Below, piece by piece: positions 5,986 through 9,076 of a stretch of 9,076 nucleotides of DNA. A model generated the notes under the pieces. It was not told the DNA's origin. It did not search any database and saw nothing but the letters and a program-made list of their open reading frames with translations. The position numbers and the translations under genes are program-made. The stretch covers positions 1 through 9,076 of the forward strand of contig DATAYF010000780.1 in NCBI GenBank assembly GCA_036272735.1, given 5' to 3'. Origin of the DNA: DATAYF01 sp036272735 (GTDB lineage: Bacteria > Chloroflexota > Ktedonobacteria > Ktedonobacterales > Ktedonobacteraceae). Each line of letters starts with the position of its first letter. Position 1 is the stretch's first letter.

Positions 5986-8780
5986 AAGCATCTCTTTTTG
6001 TAACCTATCCTCTGCGTTCTTTGCGGCGCGGCGGCGGTTCCACATGGCTGGCACTCATCTGTATTGCCATTGGGGTGATGGCGGTTGTGGCTATTCAGTT
6101 GATTGGGGTGATGGCGACAAATGCCTACGTGAGCAATGACCGCACGGCCAATGGGGGCGATATCTCCGTGCAAGTCGCAGATCGCAATTCTCCCATCACA
6201 CAGAGCAACCTCGCGGTCTTCGAGCAACTCAAACGCGAGCAGACAATTCAGAACTATACCCCAGTTGACCTGGCATTGGGCGCAATCGGTGTTCTGCCAG
6301 AACCCGCGAATGGACTCCTGGTACAGATCGTCGATCAAGAGCATTTTCCCCTGGTGACCGCGCCCACATTTGTTTCACCCGCATCCGGTGCACTGAAAAC
6401 GCTGCTCACCGGAAATCAGGTAGTAGTCACGCAGACCTTTCTGGCGCACTACCACATGCACCTCGGCGATACCTTTCCCCTCCAGATCCAATCGCCACAG
6501 CAGAGCGCGGTGGGGCGTACGCTTCATGTACGCTTGGCCGGCGTGGTTGCTAATACCGGCATGTATCCAGCAGGCAATACGTTTGTGCTGGTTTCGTTTG
6601 CCACATACCAGGCTGCTAATCCGGCGCTGCCCATGACCTACGACAGCATCGATATCACCACACAAGATCAGGCTCACACAGATCAGGCACTGCGCGCGCT
6701 CCAACAGCAAGTTCAGCAGGGGCATTTACCCCCTGCCTCTTTCCAGACCGTCACTGAGGGGCAACAGCATCTCCAGGCTTCTAACGACCAGACAATGCAA
6801 CTGCAAGAACTGGCGGGTCTGCTCGTCCTGCTCATCGCTGGCCTGGGGATTATGAATACGCTGCGCGTGCTTCTAGCCCGGCGCACGCTAGAGATTGTGA
6901 TGCTCAAGACAGCGGGTTACAGCCGGAGCAGTCTCGCACTGCTCTTTGGCATAGAAACGGGCGTGCTGGGTTTTCTCGGCGGGATACTGGGAACAGGCGT
7001 CGCGCTGGCCATCAGTTATGGGGTGGTGACCACCTTGCTCCTGGTGCCCTTTCAGCCTGATCCCTGGATGCTGGGCGGCGGCCTCGCACTGGGTACATTC
7101 ACGGCTCTCTGCTTTGGGCTTGCACCGATTGTCCAATCTGCATCTATCCGCCCAATTGAGGTCATGCGTCAACGCTCAGGCAGTGGCTCTGCCAGCGGCC
7201 GCATCCTGGCGTTTACCCTCTATGGCCTCATCATCTTCTTGTTTTGCCTGCTGGCAGGCGTCATTTTGCGGAATCTGCTGCTGGCCTGTGCAAGCGTCTG
7301 TGGGGCGGTTGCTTTCCTCGCGCTCTTGAGCTGCTGTATTCGTCCGCTCATCTGGGGAGTCAGTACGTTTTCCATCCCGGAGCATTATAGCATGAAGTAC
7401 CTGGTGGGAGTGCTCGCTGGCATGATTCTGGCGGCAATCCTGTCCACGTTCTTTCCGGTCGGAGGAGGTATGGCGCTGGCGCTCTTGCTCCTCGCACTGG
7501 CCACAAAATTGCTACCGCATGCCTGGAAAAGCAACACCCGGATGGCTTTCCGCAATTTCGGAAGAAGGCCAATGCGCACCACTATGCTGGTCCTGATCCT
7601 GTTTGTCGGGGTCTTTGCGATTGGCAGTATTCAGGTGATTGGGCAAGACCTGCAAAGCCAGCTTGCCACCACCATGAATCAAACGCTTTCCTCTAATGTG
7701 GTGGTGAAGCTTCCACGAAACCAGGCACAGGCAATGCAAGCGCAACTGACCAGGCTCCCAGGTCTGTTGGCCTCTTCCTCAACAACGATCTCAGCCACGT
7801 CCCTGGTGGCAATCAATGGCCAGCCCTGGCAAAGTCTTCTGCCGCCTGTGGAGAAAAACGGGCAATCTGAGCGCCTTACCACCCAGGCGCTTCACACCTT
7901 TGATGGCGTTGAGGGCTATGATCTCGCCAATCAGCAGGTGCCTGATCCAGGCTTCTTCCATATTGTAGCTGGACGAAATTTGCAAGCGAGCGACGCCGGA
8001 ACCAATCACGTGCTCATTCCCTCCTCTTCGACCCTGGCCCACGCGTTCTCACTCACCATTGGGAATACCCTGACGGTTGCGAGCTCAGAGAGCGGAACCA
8101 GTACTACTTTAGTGGTTATCGGAGAATATACCACGGGAGGTATCTCGCTCACGCATGTTTCACCCATTTTGGCGTCGCAGAACATCGTCACGGCACTGGC
8201 CCCGGCAACAGCACAAATGGTTTTCTACCTGAAAGTTGACCCCACGCAAGTAGCGCAGGCAGAAACAGCACTTGAGAACGCTCTGCCCGGCGTGGCCTTT
8301 GTGCCAACGCCGGCCAGCGGCATTGACAGTTACCTCCAGGGACTCTCCAGTATTGTGTGGGTTTTCACCATCATTGTCGGCTTTGTGCTCCTGGCTGGCA
8401 TGATCATCATGGCAAATACGGTCGTGCTGGACCTGTTCGAGCGCCGCCAGGAACTAGGGATCTTGAAAGCGCTTGGGTATACTCAGCAGATGATCCGAGG
8501 AGAAATTCTGCTTGAGTACGGCATCATTGGAGGCACCAGTGCGATCCTGGCCGTCGTACTGGTAAGCTTGCTCGCTAATCTGCTCGGCAATATCTTCTTA
8601 CGCGCAACTGCCAGTGAGTTCACTCACGCTGGCGCAACGGTCGCACTAACCTTTGACCCCAATGGATGGCTGCTCACCAGTCTGGTCGTGGGCGCGATCC
8701 TGCTGGTGACGGTCACCTCCTTGCTAGCTTCCTGGCGCATGGTATACATACGCCCTCTTGACGTCTTACGCCATGAATAA
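5982..8780 (+). CDS. Double-FtsX ABC transporter permease
   Basis: The membrane subunit of the ABC system. At 932 residues it is a fused tandem of two MacB/FtsX-like halves, so one chain could replace a homodimer or a LolC/LolE-type pair. Half one: TM about 21-44, extracytoplasmic MacB_PCD-like domain about 45-272, then an FtsX domain with membrane segments about 276-298, 317-352 and 364-388, ending in IRPIEVMRQ. A middle block has four more hydrophobic stretches (about 407-428, 431-452, 473-491, 495-511). Half two: TM about 534-553, external domain about 555-788, FtsX segments about 790-815, 842-868 and 896-917, ending RPLDVLRHE. Both halves keep the coupling motif after their second TM (LEIVMLKTAGYSR at 303-315, QELGILKALGYTQ at 823-835). 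Such proteins extract lipids or lipoproteins or move peptides by mechanotransmission; the substrate is unknown. It overlaps the ATPase gene by 4 bp and its stop codon merges with a terminator-like hairpin. Confidence 0.95.
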   Translation: MKASLFVTYPLRSLRRGGGSTWLALICIAIGVMAVVAIQLIGVMATNAYVSNDRTANGGDISVQVADRNSPITQSNLAVFEQLKREQTIQNYTPVDLALGAIGVLPEPANGLLVQIVDQEHFPLVTAPTFVSPASGALKTLLTGNQVVVTQTFLAHYHMHLGDTFPLQIQSPQQSAVGRTLHVRLAGVVANTGMYPAGNTFVLVSFATYQAANPALPMTYDSIDITTQDQAHTDQALRALQQQVQQGHLPPASFQTVTEGQQHLQASNDQTMQLQELAGLLVLLIAGLGIMNTLRVLLARRTLEIVMLKTAGYSRSSLALLFGIETGVLGFLGGILGTGVALAISYGVVTTLLLVPFQPDPWMLGGGLALGTFTALCFGLAPIVQSASIRPIEVMRQRSGSGSASGRILAFTLYGLIIFLFCLLAGVILRNLLLACASVCGAVAFLALLSCCIRPLIWGVSTFSIPEHYSMKYLVGVLAGMILAAILSTFFPVGGGMALALLLLALATKLLPHAWKSNTRMAFRNFGRRPMRTTMLVLILFVGVFAIGSIQVIGQDLQSQLATTMNQTLSSNVVVKLPRNQAQAMQAQLTRLPGLLASSSTTISATSLVAINGQPWQSLLPPVEKNGQSERLTTQALHTFDGVEGYDLANQQVPDPGFFHIVAGRNLQASDAGTNHVLIPSSSTLAHAFSLTIGNTLTVASSESGTSTTLVVIGEYTTGGISLTHVSPILASQNIVTALAPATAQMVFYLKVDPTQVAQAETALENALPGVAFVPTPASGIDSYLQGLSSIVWVFTIIVGFVLLAGMIIMANTVVLDLFERRQELGILKALGYTQQMIRGEILLEYGIIGGTSAILAVVLVSLLANLLGNIFLRATASEFTHAGATVALTFDPNGWLLTSLVVGAILLVTVTSLLASWRMVYIRPLDVLRHE

Positions 8781-8839
8781 AGGATGTGCGTCTGTCTGGA
8801 ACCGAGTCCGCCCCGGTTCCAGGCAGACGCACATCCTTT
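8779..8839 (+). terminator. Long hairpin at the end of the ABC operon
   Basis: Arms 8779-8803 and 8815-8839 pair over 25 bp with a single G-U wobble (T8795 opposite G8823) and an 11-nt loop. The left arm begins inside the permease stop codon. The right arm ends in TCCTTT, so there are only three T residues, shorter than a classical intrinsic terminator tail; the left side begins AAAGGA, so it could act in both directions. It most likely ends the dedA/ABC transcript or protects its 3' end. An origin as a mobile palindrome is also possible. Confidence 0.7.
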
Positions 8840-9076
8840 GCCGATGCCGATAGCAAATGAGCAGAGAAAGAGAACCATCCATGCCTTTTCTTTTCTCTCC
8901 AGCCAATGCATCTCCATCGCCTGAAAGCATATGTGGGCCACAGCATTCAATGAGCTTGGTCAACGGATCAAGCATGCTTTTGTACGACAAGAGCCGAACC
9001 TTCGAGCGCTGGCCTATATACAGGGATTGATGAGCCCGGCAGAACGGAAAAACGGGTGGCAGGTGGCTGAAGCAGT
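8840..9076 (+). mobile_element. Left part of an IS701-like insertion sequence
   Basis: The transposase start at 8931 implies an insertion sequence whose left terminal repeat should lie between the operon hairpin (ending 8839) and 8931. The exact end cannot be placed because the right end, needed to recognise the inverted repeats and target duplication, is outside the window. The 91 bp before the gene contain a near-mirror purine/pyrimidine pair (around 8858-8873 and 8886-8899) and CCGAT repeated in tandem near 8842-8851. Confidence 0.5.
8931..9076 (+). CDS. IS701-like transposase, N-terminal fragment cut by window edge
   Basis: The frame opens after a TGA at 8922-8924 and runs to the window end without a stop, giving 48 complete codons. 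The segment FVRQEPNLRALAYIQGLMSP followed by AERKNGWQVAEA matches the conserved N-terminus of IS701-family DDE transposases, which usually reads like R-x-EPR-RALAYLRGLL-P-ERKNGWQLAE. The only ATG in the open frame ahead of this match is at 8931; its ribosome binding site is weak (GAAAG at 8923-8927), as is common in insertion sequences. The catalytic DDE residues lie beyond the window, so integrity cannot be judged. Confidence 0.8.
   Translation, partial: MWATAFNELGQRIKHAFVRQEPNLRALAYIQGLMSPAERKNGWQVAEA

Noticed and set aside
8881..9030. Short plus-strand frame starting at ATG 8881
   Set aside because: It gives about 49 residues without family similarity and overlaps the transposase start in another frame.
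1..9076. CRISPR arrays, tRNA or rRNA genes, riboswitches
   Set aside because: No regularly spaced repeats, no tRNA-like cloverleaf with conserved T-loop and no recognisable rRNA or riboswitch core was seen on reading both strands; a covariance-model search was not possible.

Overview
The window is an ordinary bacterial chromosome segment, gene-dense and moderately GC-rich by eye, with five complete genes, one truncated gene at the right edge, and one striking divergent regulatory region. The host cannot be fixed from this sequence alone. A bacterial RqcH-type NFACT protein, a DedA/ABC module under a two-component system and an IS701-like transposase together would suit a Chloroflexota bacterium (for example Ktedonobacteria); this is an inference of moderate to low confidence.

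Layout. Positions 1-278 carry no recognisable gene, only short repeats and a possible promoter. Positions 279-2228 (+) encode an RqcH/NFACT ribosome-quality-control protein. It converges, with a 23-bp gap, on a two-component operon on the minus strand: an OmpR-family response regulator (4193 to 3519) followed by a HAMP-containing histidine kinase (3496 to 2252). Divergent from this operon, on the plus strand, are a DedA-family membrane protein (4362-5147), a MacB/LolD-type ABC ATPase (5236-5985) and a 932-residue double-FtsX permease (5982-8780, overlapping the ATPase by 4 bp). A 25-bp hairpin directly after the permease closes the unit. From 8931 to the window end lies the start of an IS701-like transposase.

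How the genes may work together. The 168 bp between the regulator and dedA contain a perfect 18-bp inverted repeat. Each arm holds two TGTCAG hexamers in tandem with an 11-bp period, the layout expected for an OmpR-family dimer site. On both sides a -10-like hexamer lies exactly 9 bp beyond the repeat, and neither side has a recognisable -35 box. The simplest reading is that the regulator activates both its own operon and the dedA/ABC unit from a mirror-symmetric control region. The targets (a DedA protein, a family that includes undecaprenyl-phosphate flippases, and a MacB-like exporter or lipoprotein/lipid extractor) suggest an envelope-stress or antimicrobial-response module. The true signal and substrate are not visible in the sequence.
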